A DNA stretch of 37,999 nt from a virus. The DNA lies in the IMG/VR virus record IMGVR_UViG_3300042154_001725, positions 1-37,999 of that record; one strand, given 5' to 3'. The notes beneath the pieces were generated by a model. That model was not told the DNA's origin. It was given only the letters and a program-made list of their open reading frames with translations, and ran no database searches. The position numbers were made by a program, and so were the translations under genes. Positions 1-5,874 of this stretch are shown in pieces (positions within the stretch are counted from its first letter, which is position 1; the number at the start of each line of letters is the position of its first letter).

Positions 1-1
1 C

Positions 2-325
2 TACGATGAGAAAAACCGAATCATCAACGGAAGTGAGCTTTTTTGTTGGGGCGTGGAGATCAAGTGCCCCTCCCCCAAGGTCCACGTTGGCTGGATCATG
101 GCGGGAGGATTGCCGGACGAGCACAAGCAACAGGTCCACGGATCGATGGCAGTGACAGGGCTGAATAGCTGGCACTTCTTCTCTTTCTTTCCCGGCTTGC
201 AGCCCTTCCACCTGATCGTCCACCGGGATGCCTACACTAATAAATTGTCCGCTTCCCTCGACCAGTTCCTCATCGATTATGCCGCCTCCCGTTCAGCGGC
301 GATCCCTAAACTCTCGCTCACATAA
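2..325 (+). CDS. YqaJ/lambda-exonuclease-family recombination nuclease, C-terminal part
   Basis: Only the last 107 codons are present; the frame is open from base 2, so the gene begins before the window. The stretch EIKCP followed by H, then GG.PDEHKQQVHGSM.VTG and W.FFSF.PG matches the second half of the YqaJ-like viral exonuclease core: E-x-K supplies metal-binding and catalytic residues and the glutamines of QQVHG form the conserved Q motif. Such enzymes resect double-stranded DNA 5' to 3' and work with an annealing or single-strand-binding protein. The next gene is an SSB-like protein, which fits a recombination module. The missing N-terminus prevents a check of the other catalytic acids. 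The family call is seen in the motifs; the role is inferred. Confidence 0.9.
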   Translation, partial: YDEKNRIINGSELFCWGVEIKCPSPKVHVGWIMAGGLPDEHKQQVHGSMAVTGLNSWHFFSFFPGLQPFHLIVHRDAYTNKLSASLDQFLIDYAASRSAAIPKLSLT

Positions 326-342
326 ACCAAACACACAACACT

Positions 343-672
343 ATGGCTCAAATGCTTAAACTCAAGATCGACGTCACCAAGTTTGACAAAACCGCTTTTT
401 ACGTAGGACAGAAAGGAACCTACGCCAAGATTACCGTTTTTGTAAATGACGAGGAAGACCAGTATGGCCAATTTGGAACGGTCAAGCAAGATATTGGCAA
501 GGAGCGCAACGACGCAGGCGAGAGAGACAAGATCATTGGCAACGTTACTCGCGTGAACAACAAGCAAGGGAACGGTCCCGGCATTGCCAACCAATTGCGT
601 CCACCGATGCAGCAAGCCACTCCTGTTCGTGGAGCAAGCAACCTCCAAAGCGAAGACGAGATTCCCTTCTAA
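343..672 (+). CDS. ssb: Single-stranded DNA-binding protein (SSB-like)
   Basis: A 109-residue protein whose last residues are SEDEIPF, the acidic tip used by bacterial and phage SSBs to dock partner proteins. The N-terminal half (about residues 5-50) is beta-rich and fits a small OB fold; the middle (about 75-100) is a Gln/Pro/Gly-rich linker typical of SSB tails. It would coat ssDNA during replication and recombination. It follows the exonuclease gene after a 17-base A/C-rich gap with no Shine-Dalgarno sequence; the ATG is the first in frame. It is shorter than E. coli SSB (about 178 residues), as is common for phage versions. The tip is decisive; the OB fold is inferred from length and composition. 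Confidence 0.82.
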   Translation: MAQMLKLKIDVTKFDKTAFYVGQKGTYAKITVFVNDEEDQYGQFGTVKQDIGKERNDAGERDKIIGNVTRVNNKQGNGPGIANQLRPPMQQATPVRGASNLQSEDEIPF

Positions 673-686
673 CATAATCCAATTCC

Positions 687-717
687 GCCCGCTCCTTGAG
701 TAAATCAGGGGGCGGGC
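687..717 (+). other. GC-rich intergenic hairpin
   Basis: GCCCGCTCC (687-695) pairs with GGGGCGGGC (709-717) over nine base pairs with one G-T wobble, leaving a 13-base loop. There is no T-run after it, so it is not a typical intrinsic terminator. It sits between the SSB stop and the next start (ATG 719 or 734) and could set translation of the next gene or protect the SSB transcript end. Confidence 0.55.
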
Positions 718-733
718 AATGCTCACCGCATCA

Positions 734-1012
734 ATGACCCCGCCGAAATTCTCCAAACCAAAACAGAAGCTGTGCCCGTCTGAAGTTCAAAACCGCAGGG
801 ACTACCGCACGATCTTCACGATCCGTCGTCCCAAAATGGAGCACATCTCCACTAAGCCTGTTGGCGCAGGCATGGTTCAATCCCTTCGCCCAGTATGGGA
901 TGAGTCCGACAAAGCCGAGGCAGAAATGAAGCAATGGATTTCCGTCAACAATTTACAGGACCGGCCAACGATTGTGAAACGACGTTACGCTAAGAAACCA
1001 ACCAAGCCATGA
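734..1012 (+). CDS. Hypothetical basic protein
   Basis: A 92-residue Lys/Arg-rich protein I do not recognise. An in-frame ATG at 719 directly abuts the hairpin at 687-717; I prefer ATG 734 because it begins ATGACCCC, as do the starts at 1353, 2211, 2528 and 36876. The N-terminus is rich in Lys and Pro, the middle contains FTIRRPKMEH, and the C-terminus ends in a basic stretch (KRRYAKKP), suggesting nucleic-acid contact. Its stop overlaps the next start as ATGA, so the two are probably translationally coupled. It lies in the recombination/replication cluster but no catalytic motif is visible. Confidence 0.65.
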   Translation: MTPPKFSKPKQKLCPSEVQNRRDYRTIFTIRRPKMEHISTKPVGAGMVQSLRPVWDESDKAEAEMKQWISVNNLQDRPTIVKRRYAKKPTKP

Positions 1013-1356
1013 TCACCTCAACCGAACTTGCCGCATCCCTGCAAAACATCCTGCCCTACGTTGTCACTCGTGTAATCAACTGCGGCGAGGAAGCATGCGG
1101 AAAACTCAACTGCTGGAATTGCTGGGGATCAGAAAAGGCAGAAGCAGAGGCAACCGCAGCTGAAGCGATTTTGCAGCAAGCAAAGAAAGTCTTCAAAGCA
1201 TGGAAAGCGGACCAGAAATGCAACTGTGATGCCGGGGATTTCCGTCACCGGGAGATTCCTTCAATCTGTCCTGAATATTTTGGGGACGATGAGTTTTGCG
1301 GCGTTTGCTGGCATGACAAGGAATGCCATCAACCCAAACCAGAAACCACAATATGA
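1009..1356 (+). CDS. Hypothetical cysteine-rich protein
   Basis: A 115-residue protein with ten cysteines in three groups: NCGEEACGKLNC-WNC near residues 24-38, CNC near residue 73, and ICPEYFGDDEFCGVC..EC near residues 87-106. The spacing (several CxxC pairs) suggests one or two zinc-binding knuckles. Between them is an Ala/Glu-rich helix. It starts in an ATGA overlap with the gene before and ends in an ATGA overlap with the gene after. I do not recognise the family; zinc binding is inferred from cysteine spacing only. Confidence 0.68.
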   Translation: MITSTELAASLQNILPYVVTRVINCGEEACGKLNCWNCWGSEKAEAEATAAEAILQQAKKVFKAWKADQKCNCDAGDFRHREIPSICPEYFGDDEFCGVCWHDKECHQPKPETTI

Positions 1357-1559
1357 CCCCAGAACAAAGACAGAAAATAAGGACCGACATTGACAGAGTG
1401 GTTTCAGTATTGCCCGTCAAGGTGCTGGCGCTTGGATACCTCAGATACGAGAAATTGCGACTGCTTAACGCATCACAGTATGCGGAACTGAACCGCAAAA
1501 CCTTAACAGGGCAGGGTCATTTTGATGATCTTGTCGATCGATTGGAGGAGCCGAAATGA
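1353..1559 (+). CDS. Hypothetical small protein
   Basis: A 68-residue protein beginning MTPEQRQK. An upstream in-frame ATG at 1323 would give ten more residues, but ATG 1353 makes the ATGA overlap that nearly every junction in this cluster uses. The sequence is predicted mostly helical, with a Leu-rich segment (about residues 18-42) and an acidic C-terminus (DLVDRLEEPK). No family is recognised. It lies within a coupled run of small genes from 734 to 2806. Confidence 0.62.
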   Translation: MTPEQRQKIRTDIDRVVSVLPVKVLALGYLRYEKLRLLNASQYAELNRKTLTGQGHFDDLVDRLEEPK

Positions 1560-1759
1560 GACGAGCCATCTATGTCGGAGACGATACTGGACTCCTGCGG
1601 TACGGCATGACCGGAACTATAACGCTGTTTGAGTCGCCCGATTCATCCTTTGTCTGGTTTGCCCCTGACGGTCAAAGGCATGGAGCATGGATGACCTACC
1701 GCTTCGACTGTTACGTTGCCGCCGAAGACCAACAAAGACACTGCCCCAGCCGCGCATGA
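1556..1759 (+). CDS. Hypothetical small protein
   Basis: A 67-residue protein starting in an ATGA overlap with the preceding gene. The sequence is beta-rich: a first strand pair around IYVGDDTGLLRYGMTGTI and a second around SSFVWFAPDGQRHGAWM resemble a small SH3-like barrel, as found in many phage early proteins that carry a GxxG turn and an aromatic FVxF strand. This is a fold impression, not a family match. Its stop again overlaps the next start (ATGA at 1756). Confidence 0.62.
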   Translation: MRRAIYVGDDTGLLRYGMTGTITLFESPDSSFVWFAPDGQRHGAWMTYRFDCYVAAEDQQRHCPSRA

Positions 1760-2214
1760 TTACTGTCACCTTATCCCAAGAAGAGGTCGAAATTGCCGCA
1801 ATGATAGGGTGCAGACGCAGGGCCGAAAGCAAATCGAGAGGGCGCATCGACAACCACGGTCTTGGAAAGTCTGACTTTTGGGGACTGGACATTGAAGGCG
1901 CGGCGGCAGAAATGGCTTACTGCAAGTACCGTAACAAGTTCTGGTCTGGGTCCGTAAACTCCTTCAAGGGCGCAGACTGCGGGGAGAACGTGCAAATCAG
2001 AAGCACGCACCACGATTATGGGAGTCTGATCATTAGGCACCAAGACCCAGACAATGATTTTTATGTGCTTATGGTTGGGGTATCTCCCACTTTTACGGTC
2101 TGCGGGTGGATTAAAGGAGTGGATGGGAAATCAGAAGAATTTGCTCAATCCCCGAATGGCAGGCCCCCTGCGTTTTTTATACCACAGCACAAACTAATAA
2201 AATTCAAACCATGA
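1756..2214 (+). CDS. Conserved phage protein, possible PD-(D/E)XK-like fold
   Basis: A 152-residue protein. The open frame extends upstream, but ATG 1756 makes an ATGA overlap with the previous stop and is followed by MITVTLSQEEVE, a typical N-terminal helix start. The core LDIEGAAAEMAYCKY (44-58), D74, VQIR (79-82), D98/D101 and FYVLMVG (102-108) resembles a phage protein family with a conserved E..AE helix, an IR strand and a hydrophobic strand ending in G. That order fits a restriction-endonuclease-like fold, but the catalytic lysine is not clear, so activity is uncertain. Its neighbour at 2211 is another nuclease-like candidate. I am confident of the gene and moderately confident of the family resemblance. 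Confidence 0.7.
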   Translation: MITVTLSQEEVEIAAMIGCRRRAESKSRGRIDNHGLGKSDFWGLDIEGAAAEMAYCKYRNKFWSGSVNSFKGADCGENVQIRSTHHDYGSLIIRHQDPDNDFYVLMVGVSPTFTVCGWIKGVDGKSEEFAQSPNGRPPAFFIPQHKLIKFKP

Positions 2215-2531
2215 CCCCGCTCCAAGACCGTCTCTTTCTCGCCGCACTAGCCCAAGCTGGAATCCCTGCGCCTGTTGCTGAGTTCCGATTCCACCCGATC
2301 CGCAAATGGCGGTTTGATTTTTGTTGGCCGGACCAAAGACTGGCGTTGGAAATTCAGGGTGGTGTATTTTCCAACGGCAGGCACTCCCGAGGGGCAGCTA
2401 TGATCAAAGAATGGGAAAAGCTTAACACTGCGGCTGGCATGGGATACCGACTACTCTATTGCCAGCCAGCCGACTGCACCAAGCCAGCAACCATCGATGT
2501 TATCAGAATTGCACTAAATCCAACTCAATGA
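2211..2531 (+). CDS. VSR/DUF559-like PD-(D/E)XK endonuclease
   Basis: A 106-residue protein starting in an ATGA overlap. WRFDFCWP puts D36 on the first core strand and LALEIQGG gives E47-x-Q49 on the second, followed by a GRHSRG loop and the helix KEWEKLN, then a strand YRLLYC. This order matches short phage endonucleases related to very-short-patch repair nucleases, whose signature is FDF.WP, then EI.GG, then GRH.R, then E..K.N. The usual lysine is replaced by Gln, a variation known in this fold. The likely role is DNA nicking or cleavage in recombination or repair. The motif order is seen; substrate and activity are inferred. Confidence 0.78.
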   Translation: MTPLQDRLFLAALAQAGIPAPVAEFRFHPIRKWRFDFCWPDQRLALEIQGGVFSNGRHSRGAAMIKEWEKLNTAAGMGYRLLYCQPADCTKPATIDVIRIALNPTQ

Positions 2532-2806
2532 CCCCAGAAGAAAAAACCCGCGCCAAAGAGCAAGCCAAGCGGTTCCTTCCTGCACCATTACCCGATGCGC
2601 CAACCGATCCGGCACCGGCACAGAAAAAGCGCACCAAGAAAATCAGGGACATGCCCATGAAGGTCTACGTCAAACGGGCCAAGTCGATTAGGATGTTCTC
2701 TGTCCAGCTTTGCAAGGATGGCAAAATCTTCACTGCCGGGGAATACCCAACGGTCGAGGATGCTTGCCGAGCCGCGCAAGAATGGACCGACAAGCTGGAT
2801 AAATAA
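2528..2806 (+). CDS. Small protein with possible AP2-like DNA-binding domain
   Basis: A 92-residue protein; an in-frame start lies further upstream but ATG 2528 makes the ATGA overlap and begins MTPEEK like its neighbours. Residues 1-45 form a charged, Pro-rich linker. Residues 47-92 show three strands (MKVYVKR, MFSVQLC, KIFTAGEY) followed by a helix (TVEDACRAAQEWTDKL). Strands with a G-x-F/Y turn and an AA-rich helix resemble the AP2 fold of phage DNA-binding proteins. The match is weak and no integrase or homing domain is attached. A 171-base non-coding stretch follows. Confidence 0.6.
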   Translation: MTPEEKTRAKEQAKRFLPAPLPDAPTDPAPAQKKRTKKIRDMPMKVYVKRAKSIRMFSVQLCKDGKIFTAGEYPTVEDACRAAQEWTDKLDK

Positions 2807-2977
2807 TCCTTGCCAGATTACGGGAACCTGCTTGAATGCGGTATCCCGATGGGATGCGGTCGTAGAAACCCGCTTAAACAGACGATGAAAACTTTGCCCT
2901 TGCCCCCTCACCTGCGTGCCGTTCGTCCGGCGCTTTCTACCGCAGGCGGGAGCAAGGGCCTTTTATTGCCCAAAAAT
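2807..2977 (+). other. Non-coding spacer before the replication genes
   Basis: These 171 bases are open in the frame of the next gene from a TTG at 2810, but the predicted peptide is low quality and the DNA is dominated by inverted repeats. ATCCC-gat-GGGAT lies near 2840-2855 and a long hairpin at 2896-2959. The spacer separates the small-gene run (734-2806) from the DnaD/DnaC-like genes, so it may be a transcription unit boundary. I see no convincing sigma-70 promoter in it. Confidence 0.5.
2896..2966 (+). terminator. Long hairpin followed by T-rich tract, candidate terminator or attenuator
   Basis: GCCCTTGC (2896-2903) pairs with GCAAGGGC (2952-2959) and CCTGCG (2911-2916) with CGCAGG (2941-2946); CCC/GGG pairs lie between. 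The loop has its own GCCG/CGGC pairing. CTTTTATT follows directly. Stem plus T-rich tract suits an intrinsic terminator, although the loop is long. If it works, ATG 2978 is the start of the next gene. Confidence 0.5.
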
Positions 2978-3220
2978 ATGATCCATGAAACAATCCGAGA
3001 TAAAGACGAGGTAACTGAATTAGAGACATTCATTAACGCCGCAGGTAGCCCAGTAATAATTGTCCGTTACAAGCCGGAAGAGCAGAGTAGCTCCGAGGTT
3101 TTTGTTTTTGAATGCCCCGATGACATTGACTGGCTTGTAAAGCGCCTGCGAACCTTGGCTTCCATATGGCGATGCACACAGGAAGAGGAATCTGACAATG
3201 ACGAGGAGGTGGATCAGTGA
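2978..3220 (+). CDS. Hypothetical acidic small protein
   Basis: Taken from ATG 2978 this is an 80-residue protein; ATG 2885 and TTG 2810 are in frame upstream but would place coding sequence across the strong hairpin at 2896-2959 and add a low-complexity leader. Residues 12-45 show strands (SPVIIVRYK, SSEVFVFEC), residues 48-62 a helix (DDIDWLVKRLRTL), and the C-terminus is very acidic (EEESDNDEEVDQ). No family is recognised. Its stop overlaps the GTG start of the replication gene (GTGA at 3217), suggesting coupled translation. Confidence 0.58.
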   Translation: MIHETIRDKDEVTELETFINAAGSPVIIVRYKPEEQSSSEVFVFECPDDIDWLVKRLRTLASIWRCTQEEESDNDEEVDQ

Positions 3221-3975
3221 GAATTCGCACCATCAAACCCGAGTTCTGGCTGCATGAAGGACTGTGCGGATGCTCTGATTTCACCCGCTTAATGGCGATT
3301 GCCCTGCTTAATTGGGCAGACGATCACGGCTATTTTATGGCGCATCCATCCCTGCTTCGTGGAGGTTTGTTTCCATTCTTGGATGATTCCAAGAAGATTC
3401 CCGGAACGCTCCAAGACCTTTCCTGCGTGGGGTGGATTCAGCTCGGAACTGACAATCAGGGACGTCCAGTGGGAAGAATCCTGAACTTCAGCAAACATCA
3501 GCGTGTGGACAAGCCTCAAACCAGCAAGATCAAGGACTTATGCATATTCCAAGATGATTCCAAGAATGATCTGGGAACGATCCAAGAGCCTTCCCGGCAG
3601 GAAGGGAATGGAATAGGAAAGGAACAGGGAATAGGAAAGGAACAGGGAATGGATCGCGCAAAGTCAAAAAACCCAGAAGAGGTCGAGGAGTTTGCTGTCT
3701 CCCTCGGATGCCCCGCCGGTCAAGGTGCTGCGGCATTCTGGAAATGGGAAGGCAACGGCTGGACCAACGGCAAGGCCCCGATCAAGGACTGGCGTGCAAC
3801 CGTCCGAGCGTGGAAGGCGCAGGGCTATGCTCCGTTCATCAGCGAGACTGCCCCTGCCGGGAAGCCGGTCCAAATTTCATTCGCCCTACAGGACAAGGAA
3901 CGGAAAGAAGCCGAGAGGCACGGACCTGAAGTCATTGTCCCCAAAATCTACTACCAGCACAAACCACAATCATGA
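3217..3975 (+). CDS. DnaD-like phage replication protein
   Basis: A 252-residue protein with a GTG start in a GTGA overlap. The N-terminus MRIRTIKPEFW, then a helix with LMAIALLNWADDHGYF and a W.QL...GRPVG.I.NF.KHQ.VDKP segment, is the winged-helix region found in many phage replication initiators and primosome proteins. A Gln/Gly/Lys-rich linker (about residues 126-147) contains a duplicated GIGKEQ unit, followed by a helical C-terminal part with WKWEGNGWTNGKAPIKDWRATVRAW, a DnaD/DnaB2-like C-terminal motif. It sits directly before a DnaC-like loader, the order seen with initiator/loader pairs. The linker DNA is repetitive (3610-3650), so the gene may also hold the origin. DNA binding and loader recruitment are inferred from family and context. 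Confidence 0.82.
   Translation: MRIRTIKPEFWLHEGLCGCSDFTRLMAIALLNWADDHGYFMAHPSLLRGGLFPFLDDSKKIPGTLQDLSCVGWIQLGTDNQGRPVGRILNFSKHQRVDKPQTSKIKDLCIFQDDSKNDLGTIQEPSRQEGNGIGKEQGIGKEQGMDRAKSKNPEEVEEFAVSLGCPAGQGAAAFWKWEGNGWTNGKAPIKDWRATVRAWKAQGYAPFISETAPAGKPVQISFALQDKERKEAERHGPEVIVPKIYYQHKPQS
3382..3566 (+). repeat. Spaced direct repeat within the replication gene
   Basis: GATGATTCCAAGAA occurs identically at 3382-3395 and 3553-3566, and similarity continues for about 25 bases in each copy, including GGAACG.TCCAAGA. The peptides are alike (DDSKK.PGTLQDLS and DDSKNDLGTIQEPS). The copies are 171 bases apart. This is either a small internal duplication or part of a protein-binding array. Confidence 0.6.
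3610..3650 (+). repeat. Iteron-like tandem repeat, candidate replication origin
   Basis: The 18-base unit GGAATAGGAAAGGAACAG occurs twice in tandem (3610-3627, 3628-3645) with a third partial copy from 3646, on a nearly pure purine strand from 3601 to 3653. It encodes the linker of the DnaD-like protein. In lambda, iterons for the initiator lie inside gene O, so this position next to a helicase loader makes an origin plausible. No AT-rich unwinding element is obvious beside it except the A-rich stretch near 3660-3675. Confidence 0.5.
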
Positions 3976-4634
3976 TCACCGATCTCCCAGAAACCATCGA
4001 CCCAGCAGCGGTCGCATCCGAAATTGAAAAGCGCATCCGTTCCGCCATGGATGCTCATAAGCCTCATCAAGCCAGCAGTGCCCCTGCCGTTGCGCCTGCT
4101 GCGTCCGAAGCCCTCTCCGCTGCTGGTCATGGGTCCAGAGCAATCAAAGCGCTCAGAGCGCTCCACGGGCCGGGATTGGAATGCGCCAAATCTTTACTGC
4201 CTGCCGCACTATCTGACGGCTTGCTGATCCTGATCGGGCCGACCGGCAGAGGGAAGACCGTGATTGCCGCCTATCTGGCAGCGGAGCGAGTCCGTGCCGG
4301 GAAGTCCGCCGGTAAATTCTTGACGGCAACGGAGATGCTCGACCGCATCAAACAGTGCTGGGTCAGGAAGGAAGACATGGAGCCGGTCCTGAATGGCTGG
4401 AAGAAGACTCCCTTCTTGGTGGTGGACGAGGCGCAGAACCGCTCCGAGGAGAAATGGGACAACCACCGCTTCGATGACCTGATCAACGCACGTTACGCCA
4501 ACGAACTGCCGACGATCCTAATTGCCAACCTTACGCTGGCAGAAGCCCAGAAGTCCCTCGGGCCGCGCATAATGGACCGGGCCAACGAATGCGGCGGGAT
4601 CGTGAACTGTGATTGGAAGAGCTACCGCCAGTGA
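3972..4634 (+). CDS. DnaC-like AAA+ helicase loader
   Basis: A 220-residue ATPase. Walker A is GPTGRGKT at residues 89-96 and Walker B is FLVVDEAQ with D152-E153. Further on, ELPTILIANLT fits sensor 1 and GPRIMDRANE fits the segment holding the arginine finger in DnaC/IstB-type ATPases. Residues 1-60 are a flexible, Ala/Pro-rich N-terminal region. The family loads the replicative helicase on ssDNA at the origin. It overlaps the replication protein gene by ATGA and is followed by a GTGA overlap, so the three genes probably form one translational unit. No phage helicase is seen in the window, so the partner may be host DnaB. Confidence 0.88.
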   Translation: MITDLPETIDPAAVASEIEKRIRSAMDAHKPHQASSAPAVAPAASEALSAAGHGSRAIKALRALHGPGLECAKSLLPAALSDGLLILIGPTGRGKTVIAAYLAAERVRAGKSAGKFLTATEMLDRIKQCWVRKEDMEPVLNGWKKTPFLVVDEAQNRSEEKWDNHRFDDLINARYANELPTILIANLTLAEAQKSLGPRIMDRANECGGIVNCDWKSYRQ

Positions 4635-4804
4635 ACACGCTCCAAGCCAACGCCGACAAAACGATCCGTGCCGCCAATGCAGCCGGGATGTCCGACGCTG
4701 CTATCCTGCGGCTGATCGCCCAGATTATCGTCCGGCTGGAGAGGCGAACTACCTGCACCCGGTGGGAGATGGTCGAATTGCTGAAGCGTCTGCTGGATCA
4801 CTGA
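4631..4804 (+). CDS. Hypothetical small helical protein
   Basis: A 57-residue protein. GTG 4631 overlaps the loader stop as GTGA, exactly as the replication gene does at 3217; an in-frame TTG at 4613 is less likely. It is predicted to be almost wholly helical (ILRLIAQIIVRLERRT and WEMVELLKRLLDH) with amphipathic Leu/Ile spacing, so it may be an adaptor to the loader or replication protein. No known family is recognised. It ends this transcription block: 82 non-coding bases with promoter-like sequence follow. Confidence 0.55.
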   Translation: MNTLQANADKTIRAANAAGMSDAAILRLIAQIIVRLERRTTCTRWEMVELLKRLLDH

Positions 4805-4813
4805 ACTGTGAAT

Positions 4814-4853
4814 AGTAATTACTGTTGAGTGCAAGCATCAATCAATCAATACT
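4814..4853 (+). promoter_or_regulatory. Candidate sigma-70 promoter with palindromic operator
   Basis: The perfect palindrome AGTAATTACT (4814-4823) lies just before TTGAGT (4825-4830), which is 17 bases from AATACT (4848-4853). Both hexamers match four of six consensus positions. The spacer contains three ATCA repeats. It would drive the PP-loop gene at 4887, whose leader is A/C-rich. The assignment rests on sequence match only. Confidence 0.4.
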
Positions 4854-4886
4854 AAACAATTTACAAACCAATCAAACCTAATCTAA

Positions 4887-5714
4887 ATGAACAACGATTT
4901 ACCCATTGTCTTGGCCTATGGCGGCGGAACAAATTCAACGGCTCTTCTTTGCGGCTTTCGCGAAAAAGGATTGTGTCCAAGCCTGATTTGCTTTGCTGAC
5001 ACTGGCGGCGAACACCCTCGCACTTATGAGCATGTCGATGCCATGAATCAGATTTGCCTCAAGTGGTTTGGCATCAAAATTGAAATTGTTCGCAAAACCT
5101 ACAAAGGGCAATTTGAAGGGTTGGAAGGGGAATGTTTAAGAGCAAACAAACTGCCATCTTTAGCCTACGGCGGAAAACACTGTTCCGTAAAATACAAAGC
5201 AGACCCGCAGGACATGCGGTTGCGGAAATGGATGAAGGAAGGGGACATCCCCGCCGCCCGCAGGGCCATTGGATTTGGTTTGGATGAACCTTGGCGGGTT
5301 AAGGTGAAGTTCGACGTCATCAAGCTAAACCAAAAAAGAACTATTCACTCATGGTATCCGCTAGTCGAATGGGAGTGGCGCAGGATTGATTGCATCCAAG
5401 CCATTGCCCGGCATAATATCCCTCAGCCGGGAAAATCCTCCTGCTTCTTTTGCCCTGCGCGAAAGGTGGGCGAGGTGCTTGCCTTGCGGCAGACCGACCC
5501 GGACCTGTTTCAACGTGGCCTTGATATTGAAGCGGCAGCGGCAAAGAACAAGCTCCGCAACAACGGCAGAGAAAACGCCAAGCTTGGCCAAGGTCTGCAT
5601 TTTGGCACCAAGTGGAGCGACATGGCCAGCGCTGACGACGCGCAGCTAAAACTCTTTGAATGGGATTCTGCGCACGCTTCCGCACCAGCACCCTGTGGAT
5701 GTTACGACGGTTAA
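4887..5714 (+). CDS. PP-loop ATPase, PAPS-reductase/DndC-like
   Basis: A 275-residue protein. The P-loop of the adenine nucleotide alpha-hydrolase superfamily is AYGGGTNST (10-18), a variant of SGGxDS. FADTGGEHP (36-44) matches the DTG.E.P segment of PAPS-reductase-like enzymes. A basic region KHCSVKYK holds C99, and SSCFFCP has C186 and C189, a possible metal or Fe-S site with C99. YPLVEW.W.RIDCI is also typical of phage members. Characterised relatives adenylate substrates in sulfur assimilation, tRNA thiolation and DNA phosphorothioation (DndC), but phage members have no agreed role. It has its own promoter-like region and no overlapping partner. The fold is clear; the substrate is unknown. 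Confidence 0.88.
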   Translation: MNNDLPIVLAYGGGTNSTALLCGFREKGLCPSLICFADTGGEHPRTYEHVDAMNQICLKWFGIKIEIVRKTYKGQFEGLEGECLRANKLPSLAYGGKHCSVKYKADPQDMRLRKWMKEGDIPAARRAIGFGLDEPWRVKVKFDVIKLNQKRTIHSWYPLVEWEWRRIDCIQAIARHNIPQPGKSSCFFCPARKVGEVLALRQTDPDLFQRGLDIEAAAAKNKLRNNGRENAKLGQGLHFGTKWSDMASADDAQLKLFEWDSAHASAPAPCGCYDG

Positions 5715-5874
5715 TCTCAACGTACGTTACCAAGGCTTGGCCAATCTTCGCCAGCAGCGATGGAAAAACGGCACGATAAAAATAATTGAAGAAACTTCTT
5801 AAATGTAGTTGACGGCATTGGAATGGCGTGTACTCTGGTGACGGGAATTAACCCAACCAACCAAGCCAAACCAA
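5715..5874 (+). promoter_or_regulatory. Regulatory gap with palindromes and a candidate sigma-70 promoter
   Basis: This 160-base gap has three adjoining palindromes: AACGTACGTT (5719-5728), CCAAGGCTTGG (5730-5740) and TTGGCCAA (5737-5744). AAGAA-AC-TTCTT follows near 5790-5801. TTGACG (5809-5814), a 16-base spacer and TACTCT (5831-5836) form a plausible promoter for the accessory genes from 5875. The final bases before the ATG are G-poor CCAA repeats. Confidence 0.5.

Noticed and set aside
2528-2806. Integrase or homing endonuclease from the AP2-like fold
   Set aside because: No catalytic integrase or HNH residues are present; no other lysogeny gene or attachment site is seen in the window.
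2810-2977. Coding start at TTG 2810 or ATG 2885 for the gene ending at 3220
   Set aside because: This would translate across a strong hairpin with terminator-like tail and adds an unlikely peptide; ATG 2978 is preferred, though not proven.
3610-3650. CRISPR array
   Set aside because: The copies are adjacent 18-base repeats without spacers and lie inside a coding frame.
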